From Sporolactobacillus putidus (GTDB lineage Bacteria; Bacillota; Bacilli; Bacillales; Sporolactobacillaceae): 64,000 bases of DNA. This document shows positions 1-8,477 of this stretch, piece after piece. Where the stretch lies: the NCBI RefSeq assembly GCF_014647035.1, contig NZ_BMOK01000001.1:310001-374000 (forward strand). Direction: 5' to 3'. Numbering within the stretch: position 1 is the stretch's first letter; each line of letters opens with the position of its first letter. The notes under the pieces are model-generated. The model ran no database searches, was not told where the DNA came from, and saw only the letters and a program-made list of their open reading frames with translations. A program made the translations under genes and the position numbers.

Positions 1-39
1 GATCAGCCGAAAACTGATTGCAGCAGGTGAAGACGGAGA

Positions 40-72
40 AGGCAGGCGCTCGAACGGGCGCCTGCCTTTTTC
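40..72 (+). terminator. Rho-independent terminator of a gene left of the window
   Basis: A 10-bp inverted repeat (AGGCAGGCGC / GCGCCTGCCT) with an 8-base loop is followed by a T run on the + strand. It would end a rightward transcript entering from before position 1. A TGA at 28-30 could be that gene's stop codon, but too little is visible to name it. Confidence 0.7.
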
Positions 73-104
73 ATACATATGTCTTTCTTTACTTATGCAT
101 CCGC

Positions 105-1172
105 TTAGCTGCTCTGGCGCAGCCTCCGGTACAGCCAGCCGTTGACGAAGAAAAACAAACCGCAGCCTCCGGAACCCCGGATTAATTTTCTGGCGAGAAC
201 CCGCACGTTGCGCTGCCTGGCCACCTTCCGGTCAGCCAGATAGATGCCAAGAAGCCCGCGGTTAATCATTTTGTGAAAATTTCTGTCCGGCATGCCGTCG
301 ATCGCCGCGTCCGCTTCTTCAATAAAATGGTTAAAACGGTCCATCATTTCTTCTTCGCTGTTGTAATAGAAGCAGAAGTTGAGATCTCCCTCCTGTTTAT
401 CCTCCTCCTGATCAACGAAATAATCCATTAAAATGTGCAGACCCTGCACCCATGGAAAATAGCTGTTTTTAATCGTCTGAACGAGCTGTTCCATCTCATG
501 CCCCCGCGCAGCAGCATAGGAAACAATACAAAAAATGCCAAGAGTAGAACCTGAACAGGCAGCAAATTCATACCAGCTCATTTCAGGAAGCCTGTCCCTG
601 TACTTCTGAAACCAGGCCACCAAACGCGGGACACGCTGATCCTTTTCAACATGCTTGTGTACCTGAAGATCACAGTAAAATCCGGCCAGTTCATGCAGAG
701 ATGGCTGAATGTCGCCGAGCGTGTTCAATCGGGACAGAACGCCCTGACAGGTCGATACAAGATCCTGAAGATAGCCGCCGTCGGACGAGACGTCCCGATA
801 TTGATAATAGTCGGCCGGGTCCGCACCCGGGGTCAGAGCATGCATCATTGCCCCGTGAAGGCTGCGGAAGTCTTCGGGATCAAGCGATACACTTCTGTCG
901 CACAGATTGTCCAGATAATCGCTGATTGTCTGATAGGCGACGATAAAAGAAATGGCGTCGGTCATTTTTTCTCCGGCGAGTAAGCTGTAAATCGCGCCGC
1001 CTTCACAGTGAAAGGCTTTTGATTGAAGGCTTGCAAGCGCCTGTCTGCGCAGCTCCGGGTCCGGAATCAAGAGTGCCTTCCCTTTCCAGTTTTCAAGTTC
1101 GCTGTGCACTTGCGGAAGCACTTTCCGATAAATCTGCGCCATCAATCTCAACGGTCCGGATGGTACGGCCAT
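105..1172 (-). CDS. ytpB: Tetraprenyl-beta-curcumene synthase-like protein (YtpB, DUF2600)
   Basis: This 355-residue soluble protein matches the YtpB/DUF2600 family, terpene synthases that cyclise C35 prenyl diphosphates into sesquarterpenes in Bacillus. Visible family features are the N-terminal segment around PSGPLRLMAQIYRKVLP, an Asp-rich SDYLDNLCDR motif in the first third, and a helical all-alpha character throughout. The start is placed at the ATG at 1172 because AAAGGAGG lies 8 bases upstream; the frame is open 40 codons further, but no ribosome binding site serves that extension. In B. subtilis ytpB also lies beside metK and pckA, which supports the call. The function is inferred from the family; the sequence itself only shows the fold signature. 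Confidence 0.85.
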   Translation of the reverse strand: MAVPSGPLRLMAQIYRKVLPQVHSELENWKGKALLIPDPELRRQALASLQSKAFHCEGGAIYSLLAGEKMTDAISFIVAYQTISDYLDNLCDRSVSLDPEDFRSLHGAMMHALTPGADPADYYQYRDVSSDGGYLQDLVSTCQGVLSRLNTLGDIQPSLHELAGFYCDLQVHKHVEKDQRVPRLVAWFQKYRDRLPEMSWYEFAACSGSTLGIFCIVSYAAARGHEMEQLVQTIKNSYFPWVQGLHILMDYFVDQEEDKQEGDLNFCFYYNSEEEMMDRFNHFIEEADAAIDGMPDRNFHKMINRGLLGIYLADRKVARQRNVRVLARKLIRGSGGCGLFFFVNGWLYRRLRQSS

Positions 1173-1386
1173 GAAGGATGCCTCCTTTACCCGTTTCAGT
1201 TCGTCTTTCTTAAAACCGCTTACGCTATGAAATAGTTTTCGTCTTCCCACTGCCCGATCCGTCTGAAAAAAACATTTTATCGGATACGGCATTCGTTGTG
1301 CCCCATTTAATCCTTTTTTATTATACGCTTTTTCCGAAACATAATTTCCGCTCTTTGTATCTCTCTTGATTTCCCGGACAACCCAA

Positions 1387-1428
1387 AAAGCCGTTTCTCA
1401 TCGCTTAAGTGCAACGAAAAACGGCTTT
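1387..1428 (-). terminator. Terminator downstream of metK
   Basis: AAAGCCGTTT and AAACGGCTTT form a 10-bp stem with a loop of about 22 bases. On the minus strand the stem is followed by TTTTT. It lies 11 bases beyond the metK stop codon. Confidence 0.75.
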
Positions 1429-1438
1429 AAACATCGTT

Positions 1439-2665
1439 TTATTTTTCGGATGCCGAAGAGCCTGCCAGCACCTGCTGTCTCAGCACTTCCGCTTTATCCG
1501 TTCTTTCCCAGGGAAGATCGATGTCGGTCCGTCCAAAATGTCCGTACGCCGCTGTCCGGAGGTAAATCGGCCTGCGCAGATCAAGCATTTTGATAATGCC
1601 TGCCGGGCGCAGATCAAAATTGTCATGAATCAATTCCACAAGCCGCTCTTCCGTCGCTTTCCCTGTTCCAAATGTGTCGACGGAAATCGAAACGGGCTGA
1701 GCAACACCGATCGCATAGGCCAGCTGAACCTCGCATTTTTCCGCAAGACCAGCTGCGACGATGTTCTTCGCCGCATAACGTGCGGCGTAGGACGCCGAAC
1801 GGTCGACTTTCGTCGCATCTTTGCCTGAAAACGCACCGCCGCCGTGGCGGGCGTATCCTCCATAAGTATCGACGATGATTTTGCGTCCCGTCAGACCTGC
1901 GTCGCCCTGCGGCCCCCCGATGACAAAACGCCCCGTCGGATTAATGAAGAATTTGGTTCTGTCGTCGATCAGGCCCTTCGGCAATATCGGCGAGATCACA
2001 TATTCGTGCAGATCCTTTTTGATTCTAGCTTCGGTAATGTCCGGATCATGCTGTGCAGAAACGACGACCGTGTCAATACGGGCCGGATGGCCTTCCTCGT
2101 CGTATTCCACCGTTACCTGCGTTTTACCGTCCGGCCTCAGGTAAGTCAGTTCGCGGTTTTTTCTGACGTCGGCCAGGCGTTTGGCCAGTTTATGTGCGAG
2201 GGATATCGGCATCGGCATCAGTTCAGGCGTTTCGTTAACCGCAAAGCCGAACATAAGTCCCTGATCACCGGCACCGATCGCCTCAATCTGATCATTTGTC
2301 ATTCTCCCTTCACGCGCTTCAAGCGCCTGATTCACACCCTGTGCAATATCTGCCGACTGTTCCTCAATGGACGTCAGAATCGCGCAGTTTGAAGCATCAA
2401 ATCCGTATTTGGCGTCATCATAGCCGATTTCTCTGATCGTCTGGCGAACCACCTTCGGTATATCAACATAAGTCGAAGTCGATATTTCTCCGGTGACAAG
2501 GACCAAGCCGGTGTTTACGGCCGTTTCGCAGGCAACGCGCGCATTGGGATCCCCCTTCAGGATTTCATCAAGAATCGCGTCCGATATCTGGTCGCAGATT
2601 TTATCCGGGTGACCTTCAGTTACAGATTCTGATGTGAACAGCCTTCTTGAATATTTTTTCGTCAT
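1439..2665 (-). CDS. metK: S-adenosylmethionine synthetase MetK
   Basis: The 408-residue cytosolic enzyme makes S-adenosylmethionine from methionine and ATP. It has the full set of family signatures: [20 protein letters not shown] at the N-terminus, [12 protein letters not shown] near residue 115, and the glycine-rich [19 protein letters not shown] loop in the C-terminal half. The length is normal for the family. The start is the ATG at 2665, preceded by AGGGAAGG; an in-frame extension of 42 codons runs into the riboswitch leader and is not coding. Expression should be controlled by the SAM-I riboswitch and the sigma-A promoter directly upstream. Confidence 0.97.
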   Translation of the reverse strand: MTKKYSRRLFTSESVTEGHPDKICDQISDAILDEILKGDPNARVACETAVNTGLVLVTGEISTSTYVDIPKVVRQTIREIGYDDAKYGFDASNCAILTSIEEQSADIAQGVNQALEAREGRMTNDQIEAIGAGDQGLMFGFAVNETPELMPMPISLAHKLAKRLADVRKNRELTYLRPDGKTQVTVEYDEEGHPARIDTVVVSAQHDPDITEARIKKDLHEYVISPILPKGLIDDRTKFFINPTGRFVIGGPQGDAGLTGRKIIVDTYGGYARHGGGAFSGKDATKVDRSASYAARYAAKNIVAAGLAEKCEVQLAYAIGVAQPVSISVDTFGTGKATEERLVELIHDNFDLRPAGIIKMLDLRRPIYLRTAAYGHFGRTDIDLPWERTDKAEVLRQQVLAGSSASEK

Positions 2666-2747
2666 TTTCCTTCCCTGCCTTTCAAACATTATATACAAAA
2701 TAGTTGTAACGGTACCCGTTCCGTAGCTTTTGTTTTTAAAAGGCATG

Positions 2748-2782
2748 AAAAAAGCCCGGTCCCTGTTAAGGATTAGGCCGAT
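2748..2782 (-). terminator. Expression-platform terminator of the metK SAM riboswitch
   Basis: On the minus strand an imperfect hairpin (CGGCC.. / ..GGACCG) is followed by six T residues. It lies between the SAM-I aptamer and the metK start, as expected for a transcriptional OFF switch at high SAM. Stem pairing is imperfect, so its exact borders are uncertain. Confidence 0.6.
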
Positions 2783-2795
2783 TCTTATCACGCGC

Positions 2796-2902
2796 CTCTT
2801 ATCAATCAGAAGAGCAGTTTCTCCTGCAGGTTAGCACCGTGCCTTGTTCGGCCGGTTGCCGGGCTTCATCGGGCCTGTCCCTCCGCCTACTCGGAATAAG
2901 AG
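2796..2902 (-). promoter_or_regulatory. SAM-I (S-box) riboswitch of metK
   Basis: Read on the minus strand, the region carries the S-box core elements in order: CTCTTATT..., GGCGGAGGGACAGGCCC, GATGAAGCCCGGCAACC, GGTGCTAACCTGCAG, and a closing GATAAGAG. The first and last elements pair to form P1 (2895-2902 with 2796-2803). This is the conserved S-box order, and metK is a classical target. SAM binding should favour the downstream terminator and lower metK transcription. Confidence 0.93.
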
Positions 2903-2921
2903 CAGCCGTATTATAATTCCC

Positions 2922-2950
2922 ATAATAACGCAGGGATTTATCACTGTCAA
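2922..2950 (-). promoter_or_regulatory. Sigma-A promoter of metK
   Basis: On the minus strand TTGACA (2945-2950) and TATTAT (2922-2927) are separated by exactly 17 bases. Transcription would begin near 2915, just ahead of the S-box aptamer. Confidence 0.75.
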
Positions 2951-3051
2951 CGAAATTTGTTTGGTACTTCGGCGCTATCCAGAAGACCATTTTCAGCAAA
3001 ATTAATTTCGGAAGCGTCAACAATATGTCTTTGCAATTTTTCAAAAATAAT

Positions 3052-3080
3052 TATTGATCACTTTTTAAGTGTGCTATACT
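3052..3080 (+). promoter_or_regulatory. Probable sigma-A promoter of pckA
   Basis: TATACT at 3075-3080 is a good -10 box. The -35 is weak: TATTGA at 3052-3057 gives a 17-base spacer, while the better-looking TTGATC at 3054 leaves only 15. A weak -35 would fit a regulated promoter. Confidence 0.5.
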
Positions 3081-3126
3081 TTAGTTGTCGGTAGCATGAT
3101 GCCATATACAAGGAAGGGATGTTATT

Positions 3127-4710
3127 ATGAATGCGACGGTTTCTAATACGCTCATCTCTGGACTATTCAAAACGAGGAACACGTTCGTGAATCTGTCTTC
3201 TGCAGAGCTCGTGGAGAAAGCGCTTGCTAAAAATGAAGGCGCTTTAACGGACAAGGGTGCCTTGGTTGTGACCACCGGAAAATATACAGGACGGTCTCCC
3301 GAGGACAAATTCTTCGTAAAAGATGAAACAACACAGAGCAAAATTGACTGGAGCCGGAACCAGGCGATCAGCGAATCTGTTTTTACCAGGCTTTATCAAA
3401 AAGTGGTTCGCTACTTGAATAGCCGGGAGGATCGTTTTGTTTTTCAGGGTTTTGCCGGGGCGGATCCGAAACATCGTCTTTCTATTCAGGTTGTCAACGA
3501 ATACGCCTGGCAGAACCTGTTCTGCCGTCAGCTGTTCATTTGCGCCACTCCGGATGAACTGAAGAGCCACAACGCCGATTTCACCGTTCTTGCCGCTCCG
3601 GGATTCAAAGCGGATCCGGCAGTTGACGGTACCCGTTCCGAAGCATTTATCATTATTTCCTTCACCCATCGCATGGTTCTGATCGGCGGCACCGAATACG
3701 GGGGCGAAATTAAGAAATCGATCTTTACTGTGATGAACTATCTGCTTCCCCAGGAACATGTCATGTCGATGCACTGCTCGGCGAACCAGGGAAAGGATGG
3801 AAAAGTCGCCTTATTTTTCGGTCTTTCCGGAACAGGAAAAACGACTTTATCCAACGTGCCCGACCGCGACTTAATCGGCGATGATGAACACGGCTGGTCG
3901 GATCAAGGTGTGTTCAACATTGAAGGTGGCTGCTACGCAAAAACGATCCGCCTTTCAAAAGATAAAGAGCCTCAGATTTACAACAGCATCCAATTTGCCT
4001 CTGTTCTTGAAAACGTTATCATACATCACGATGACCGCACACCTGACTATGACAACGGCTCTCTGACAGAGAACACCCGGGCCGCCTATTCGCTTGAAAA
4101 TGTCCCGAATGCGCTGATTCCGAGCGTCGGTGGGCACCCAAATGCCATTATTTTTTTGACGGCAGATGCATTCGGAGTGCTGCCGCCAATCAGCCTGCTT
4201 ACGGTCGAACAGGCCATGTACCAGTTTCTTTCAGGATACACAAGCAAGCTTGCCGGTACTGAGAGAGGCGTCACGGATCCTGAGGCTACTTTTTCAACCT
4301 GCTTCGGAGCACCGTTTATGCCGCTTCCGGCATCGACATACGCCGAATTGCTGGGCGCAAGAATAAAAAAACATTTTGCGAGCGCTTATTTGGTCAATAC
4401 AGGCTGGACAGGCGGACCTTACGGTGTAGGAAACAGAATGAAGCTGGCCTATACAAGAATGATGATTCAGGCCGCGCTGGAAGGAAAATTATCCAATGCG
4501 GAGACGGTCACCGATCCGATCTTCGGCCTGCACATTCCGAAAAAATGCCCGGGCGTTCCCGACCGAGTCCTGATGCCGTGGGAGACATGGCCCGACCGAG
4601 ATGCTTACGACAAAAGCGCCCGGCAGCTTGCGAAGAAGTTTAAAAACAACTTCAGCCATTTTCCCGAGGCATCCGAAGTCATCCGGTCTGCAGGGCCTCT
4701 GGCTGAATGA
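3127..4710 (+). CDS. pckA: Phosphoenolpyruvate carboxykinase (ATP)
   Basis: The 527-residue enzyme converts oxaloacetate and ATP to phosphoenolpyruvate, the first step of gluconeogenesis. The kinase-1a P-loop [11 protein letters not shown] lies near residues 232-242 and the metal/substrate motif [18 protein letters not shown] follows about 15 residues later; TGGPYG lies in the C-terminal half. Length is normal for the ATP-dependent bacterial type. AAGGAAGGG precedes the ATG. It is divergent from metK, an arrangement also found in B. subtilis. A strong hairpin terminator follows 16 bases after the stop. Confidence 0.97.
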   Translation: MNATVSNTLISGLFKTRNTFVNLSSAELVEKALAKNEGALTDKGALVVTTGKYTGRSPEDKFFVKDETTQSKIDWSRNQAISESVFTRLYQKVVRYLNSREDRFVFQGFAGADPKHRLSIQVVNEYAWQNLFCRQLFICATPDELKSHNADFTVLAAPGFKADPAVDGTRSEAFIIISFTHRMVLIGGTEYGGEIKKSIFTVMNYLLPQEHVMSMHCSANQGKDGKVALFFGLSGTGKTTLSNVPDRDLIGDDEHGWSDQGVFNIEGGCYAKTIRLSKDKEPQIYNSIQFASVLENVIIHHDDRTPDYDNGSLTENTRAAYSLENVPNALIPSVGGHPNAIIFLTADAFGVLPPISLLTVEQAMYQFLSGYTSKLAGTERGVTDPEATFSTCFGAPFMPLPASTYAELLGARIKKHFASAYLVNTGWTGGPYGVGNRMKLAYTRMMIQAALEGKLSNAETVTDPIFGLHIPKKCPGVPDRVLMPWETWPDRDAYDKSARQLAKKFKNNFSHFPEASEVIRSAGPLAE

Positions 4711-4726
4711 TTAATTTCCAATCGTC

Positions 4727-4765
4727 AAAAGACATCGCACCTTGTAATGGGGTGCGATGTCTTTT
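4727..4765. terminator. Terminator after pckA
   Basis: A perfect 15-bp stem (AAAAGACATCGCACC / GGTGCGATGTCTTTT) has an A run on one side and a T run on the other. It can therefore stop transcripts from both directions, pckA from the left and ytkD from the right. Confidence 0.85.
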
Positions 4766-4770
4766 CTAAC

Positions 4771-4920
4771 ACTATAGGAAAGAATAAAAACTTTAAGGAT
4801 TATCATGTAAGCGACCGAACAGATCGCCGCGTCCTGTGGCATGTTCGGCATTAGGCCGTCCTGGCCCCCGCAACTAAGGCTCAGCCTGCGTCAAAGGCCC
4901 CGCTTCGCCAAGTTTTCTAA
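4771..4920 (-). repeat. Dispersed intergenic repeat, copy A
   Basis: This is one of four near-full copies (A to D) of a sequence of about 150 bp found only between genes in this window. On the minus strand it begins TTAGAAAACTTGGC, passes through GGGGCCAGGACGGCCTAATG and GACGCGGCGATCTGTTC, and ends near CTTTCCTATAGTG. It encodes no protein and no transposase. It lies between the convergent 3' ends of pckA and ytkD. Its left terminus supplies the stop codon of ytkD, so the two overlap by a few bases. Confidence 0.85.
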
Positions 4921-5441
4921 TAATTAAATATGTCCTGGTGAATATCCCATGCGGGGTGCCTGCTGAACTGCTCGGAACTGATCACCTTCATTGACTCGGA
5001 AAGCACGCGGTCTTTCATCAAAAAACTGTACCTTCTGTCTGTTGCAATCGAATCGGGCAGCCTGCTGATAAAACGCGGACCTCTTGTTTCCAGATAACTG
5101 TTTTTCAGCTCAATCCGGTCGATCTCGGCGTAATAAATATTCTTGATAATGGATTCGTTTCTTCCGTCAACACGATATTGTCCGATCGGAAACAGGCGGC
5201 CGATGTGTGCACCTGTCTCTTCTTCGACTTCCCGGCGTGCGGCATCATCCGCATGCTCACTCTTTTCCACCTTGCCCCCCGGAAATTCGAGACCTCGTCT
5301 GGAGTGGAGCGTGAGCAGCCATTGCTCATGAAAACGGCATATGACCCACACATGCTTCGGATGCTCAGAAAAAGGATAGCCAGCGACAGCAAGGCTGACT
5401 CTGTTTCCGTAAAAATCATGGAATGTTTTGATTTCACCCAA
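4917..5441 (-). CDS. ytkD: Nudix hydrolase YtkD (nucleoside triphosphatase)
   Basis: The 174-residue protein has one complete Nudix box, GGKVEKSEHADDAARREVEE followed by ETGAH, matching GX5EX7REUXEEXGU, near residues 54-80. In B. subtilis YtkD sanitises the nucleotide pool by hydrolysing 8-oxo-dGTP and has a role in RNA 5'-end processing; substrate here is inferred from family resemblance and position near pckA. The stop codon (TAG) lies in the first bases of dispersed repeat copy A, so the last residues may have been altered by that insertion. The gene stands alone on this strand. Confidence 0.8.
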   Translation of the reverse strand: MGEIKTFHDFYGNRVSLAVAGYPFSEHPKHVWVICRFHEQWLLTLHSRRGLEFPGGKVEKSEHADDAARREVEEETGAHIGRLFPIGQYRVDGRNESIIKNIYYAEIDRIELKNSYLETRGPRFISRLPDSIATDRRYSFLMKDRVLSESMKVISSEQFSRHPAWDIHQDIFNY

Positions 5442-5638
5442 AAAAAAAGCCTCCCCAGTTCGTTCACCATCACCGAAAAGTCGGCAGCCGCCTGCCGGCT
5501 TTTTTTTCCAGCGATTTTACTGACCATTCTCTGCCCGCGGATAAGGGGATGAATGATCCGTCTGTCTTATTGTACCACGTTTTTCCCCGAGCTTTTCCCG
5601 GTTCCGCCTGTTTTCATATAGGCCATGTAACGCGCAAC

Positions 5639-5815
5639 TTATCCGATATCTTTGCTCCGCCATTTTTGATAGCGTTTCCATTCATTTTCAAGTTCAGACA
5701 GCGTCCATCTGTTCAAACTGCCTGGATCGCTGGTAACCTTGTGGGTCTTGAGCATTTCAATCAGATATTTTTTTCGATTTTCAACTGCGGTTCTTAATAA
5801 ATTAATATTGTTCAT
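5639..5815 (-). CDS. Small FbpA-family (Fur-regulated basic protein) homologue
   Basis: This 58-residue ORF begins MNNINLLRTAVENRKKYLIE and ends with a helix rich in W, K and R (WTLSELENEWKRYQKWR). That pattern, LLRxAVExRKxYLI followed by LTxxELExExKRYQ, is the signature of the FbpA family, small basic proteins that assist the FsrA RNA in iron sparing in B. subtilis. No strong Shine-Dalgarno sequence precedes the ATG and no convincing Fur box was found close by. The family call rests on residue pattern; an iron role is inference. Confidence 0.65.
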   Translation of the reverse strand: MNNINLLRTAVENRKKYLIEMLKTHKVTSDPGSLNRWTLSELENEWKRYQKWRSKDIG

Positions 5816-6240
5816 GCTCTATCGGGCAGCCGGATAAGTAAACGTTTTCAAAAAATCCGGCCCAAACCCTTCGCTCCTTTCCCGTCACGGATTGTTCTGT
5901 TCCTATTCCGGATCTGCTTTCCTTTTTTTGCGCTTTAAAAAAGCAGGCGGATTGCGGTAACATCGCTTTCAAGGGACTCAACTGCTTTATGACATGCAAA
6001 AAAACATGATTTTTTTAAGTGGCGCCGTAAGGATTCGGATAACTTTTATACTTATTTTAGAATGCACTTATTTTCACAAATTTAATCATCGATATTTATA
6101 CTATACATCAAGAATGCAGAAAAGTGTGCAATTCTGCCAAAAAAGTGACTATTATCATAGGAAAAAGTCAAAAATGAAGTTTCAGGTTGCCGAAAAACGG
6201 TTATATTATCTATAACCCTAACCCCAATACACTTTATTAA
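5816..6240. other. Intergenic stretch without a supported gene
   Basis: About 425 bases, A+T-rich toward the right end. Short open frames here lack ribosome binding sites and codon character. A TGATAATAGTCA-like sequence on the minus strand near 6150-6163 faintly resembles half a Fur box but is far from the FbpA-like start. The + strand T run of the terminator at 6241-6270 leaves room for an undetected small rightward transcript. Confidence 0.4.
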
Positions 6241-6270
6241 AAATCCCGCTCGTAGGAGCGGGATTTTTTT
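6241..6270. terminator. Terminator downstream of tagH
   Basis: AAATCCCGCT and AGCGGGATTT flank a short loop, with A and T runs on the outer sides. It can act in both directions; it is the first hairpin beyond the tagH stop codon. Confidence 0.8.
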
Positions 6271-6362
6271 CATTTTACAAGCGGCCAACGTTCAAAAAAC
6301 CTGATTAAGCCCGACATGATGTGGTTCGTCCGTACGTGAAATCCGGACGTCTACTCAGCGCC

Positions 6363-7157
6363 TTAAGCGTTAACCATGCGGCTCTGTCTTACTTTCTCCT
6401 GAAAATCAATTTGCTCCTGCCTGCTCATTTTCTTAAAGTCTTTGATGAATGCTTCATATTTAGGCATAACATCTTTCATCAGCCCGTAGTCGTCGATGCG
6501 CCCGTACTGGATCCACAGCGCTTTTTCACAGAATTGTTTCATTTGTCCAATCGAGTGACTGATAAAGAAAATCGTCTTCCCGCTTTTCTTGAACTCATTC
6601 ATTTTGTCCAGACACTTTTCGGCAAACGTCTGGTCGCCGACGGACAGCGCTTCATCAATGATCAGCACATCAGGATCAATGTGGATCGAGATAGCAAAGC
6701 CGAGCCTTGAGCGCATCCCGCTCGAGTATGTTTTAACCGGCTGATCGATAAAATCACCGATATCGGCAAATTCAATGATATCAGGCGTCAGTTCTTTGAT
6801 TTCATTTTTATTGAATCCGAGCATCAGGCATTTCAGTTCAATGTTTTCTCTTCCGGTCAGCTCCCCTTTCAGACCCGAAGCAATCGCAATCAGCGCCGTT
6901 TCTCCCCTTACAGTTATCGTACCCGATGTAGGCGGGACAACGCCGGCAATGATGTTGGACAGAGTTGATTTCCCGGAACCGTTGACACCGATGATGCCGA
7001 TGACATCGCCCTTGTTTGCCTCAAAGCTGATGTCCTGAAGCGCGTAAAACGATTTGCCGAAGCTCTTTGGAGAAATAAGGTCAAGGATCTTCTCAGAGTT
7101 TTTACTGTACATTTTATATTTTTTCGTGACGTGGCTCACGATAACCGATTTTTCCAT
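6363..7157 (-). CDS. tagH: Teichoic acid export ATP-binding protein TagH
   Basis: This 264-residue ABC ATPase powers export of wall teichoic acid with TagG. Walker A is GVNGSGKST near residue 57, the signature is YSSGMRSRLGFA near residue 143, and Walker B is VLIIDEALSVGD. The signature and the spacing of the extended N-terminal KxYxMY segment are typical of TagH/RfbE-type exporters. It lacks the C-terminal extension of the 527-residue B. subtilis protein and is instead the short form seen in Staphylococcus. It follows tagG after 15 bases. Confidence 0.9.
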   Translation of the reverse strand: MEKSVIVSHVTKKYKMYSKNSEKILDLISPKSFGKSFYALQDISFEANKGDVIGIIGVNGSGKSTLSNIIAGVVPPTSGTITVRGETALIAIASGLKGELTGRENIELKCLMLGFNKNEIKELTPDIIEFADIGDFIDQPVKTYSSGMRSRLGFAISIHIDPDVLIIDEALSVGDQTFAEKCLDKMNEFKKSGKTIFFISHSIGQMKQFCEKALWIQYGRIDDYGLMKDVMPKYEAFIKDFKKMSRQEQIDFQEKVRQSRMVNA

Positions 7158-7172
7158 TATGACCTGTCCACC

Positions 7173-7994
7173 TTACAGATAGTCTACGAAGTGATCCCTG
7201 AATTTCATATGGATCGCTGAACCGAAAATGAACATCAGAATGACGACAGCCCAAAAATAAGCTGTGTATTTTATATGTTCAATGCCGTACCACGATATGC
7301 CGAGAAGTGCGGCTCGATACCCCTCGACAAGATAATACATCGGATTGAGCAGCATCACATTCTGCAGAAAATGGGGCAGCTTGGACGGTGCCCACAGAAA
7401 CGGTGTCAGATAGATCATCATGCGCATCAGCGAAATCAGGATCTGCTGCAGATCGCGGACAATGGTCGTAAGCGTCGACGTAATCAGTGATGCGGACAGC
7501 AGAAAGGCCAGCGCCGCAAACATGAAATAGGGCAGTTGAATAATATAGAGACTGATTTTGTAATCCGTAAACTGTAAAATCACGACGACGACGGCTGTTA
7601 GCATTAAATGCTGGTAAAATTTCTCGAAAATGATATAGCTCGGAATCGTGCTCATCGGAAAATTCATCTTGGCGATAAACCAGATCCGCGAATAAATGGA
7701 TCTCCCGCCTTCCATGATGGCCTGATTGAGAAAAAACCAGAGAAAAATTCCGGAAATCAGCCAGACAATGTAGGGAACCTCTAAACCGTGTCCCATATAT
7801 ATTCTCGTATTCCGGCTCAAAATATAGCCAAAAACAAGCCAATAAATAAGAATCTGAATGGTCGGGTTAAGAATGACCCATAACATACCTAAATAATTGT
7901 TGCTGTTCTCACTTTTCAGTTCGTAGAGCGACAGCCTTCTGATCAGATAAAAGTTGCCGACCTGCTCTTTAATCACTTTCCAGGCAGATTTCAT
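7173..7994 (-). CDS. tagG: Teichoic acid translocation permease TagG
   Basis: The 273-residue ABC-2 type integral membrane protein has about six hydrophobic segments. The start MKSAWKVIKEQVGNFYLIRRLSLYELKS and the conserved YLGMLWVILNP segment are typical of TagG/RfbA-type polysaccharide exporters. With TagH it forms the wall teichoic acid transporter. GGAAGGATT precedes the ATG. It is first in a two-gene operon; the promoter must lie in the 255-base gap shared with the divergent germination operon. Confidence 0.92.
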   Translation of the reverse strand: MKSAWKVIKEQVGNFYLIRRLSLYELKSENSNNYLGMLWVILNPTIQILIYWLVFGYILSRNTRIYMGHGLEVPYIVWLISGIFLWFFLNQAIMEGGRSIYSRIWFIAKMNFPMSTIPSYIIFEKFYQHLMLTAVVVVILQFTDYKISLYIIQLPYFMFAALAFLLSASLITSTLTTIVRDLQQILISLMRMMIYLTPFLWAPSKLPHFLQNVMLLNPMYYLVEGYRAALLGISWYGIEHIKYTAYFWAVVILMFIFGSAIHMKFRDHFVDYL

Positions 7995-8250
7995 AGTTTA
8001 ATCCTTCCGCATCGCTAAAGTCATGCGTATTTTTCATGGCAGGCTCCGCAAAACCTCCATCAAATACTTTAACACAGCTTCGGTAAAAAAGGAAACCCGC
8101 CTTAATGTGCCAATGCGGCGCATTCATTATTGAAAAACCGCCTTTTTCAACGTGCATGATTTGCTTTTTCCAGGGAAAACTACCACCAGTTATTCGATTG
8201 CCGTTTCTCGTTGCGGCCGGTTTATTTCTTGTTTTCAAGGAGGAAGATCC

Positions 8251-8463
8251 ATGTTCAGCGCCTTTCTGTTTCTCAGCTACTTTCTCCTGCTCTTCATCTT
8301 TTTCACGGGCGCCTCCTTGAGATTGGACATGTTTACGCAAATCACGACATACGCGCTTATCCTCTGGACGTGTGTCGTTCCTTTTTGGGTTATCGTGATT
8401 GAGGAGCGGAAACAGGAGAAGAAGAAATATCAATCATCCGGGAAAAAGAAACAAGAATCCTAA
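8251..8463 (+). CDS. Small two-helix membrane protein at head of germination operon
   Basis: The 70-residue protein has two hydrophobic segments (about residues 2-22 and 31-50) and a highly basic hydrophilic tail rich in K, E and Q. It has an excellent ribosome binding site, AAGGAGG, 7 bases before the ATG. Only 14 bases separate it from the GerAA-type gene, so it is almost certainly cotranscribed. I do not recognise the family. Small membrane proteins (GerD- or GerAD-like subunits with two helices) accompany some ger operons, so a receptor-associated role is reasonable but unproven. Confidence 0.7.
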   Translation: MFSAFLFLSYFLLLFIFFTGASLRLDMFTQITTYALILWTCVVPFWVIVIEERKQEKKKYQSSGKKKQES

Positions 8464-8477
8464 TGTGAGGGACCGTC

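Noticed and set aside
651-983. Plus-strand ORF opposite ytpB and many similar antisense frames across the window
   Set aside because: These are shadows of well-supported genes on the other strand, without start signals or family features.
4771-4920. Terminal inverted repeats or a MITE structure for the dispersed repeat
   Set aside because: Left end TTAGAAAACTTGG and right end CTTTCCTATAGTG are not complementary, and no target-site duplication is evident in the copies.
5802-6215. Two ORFs of 65 and 73 codons beside the FbpA-like gene
   Set aside because: No ribosome binding sites, unlike composition, and one overlaps the better-supported FbpA-like start.
8105-8463. Longer starts for the small membrane protein
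   Set aside because: Only ATG 8251 has a Shine-Dalgarno sequence, and the extension lies in the shared promoter region.
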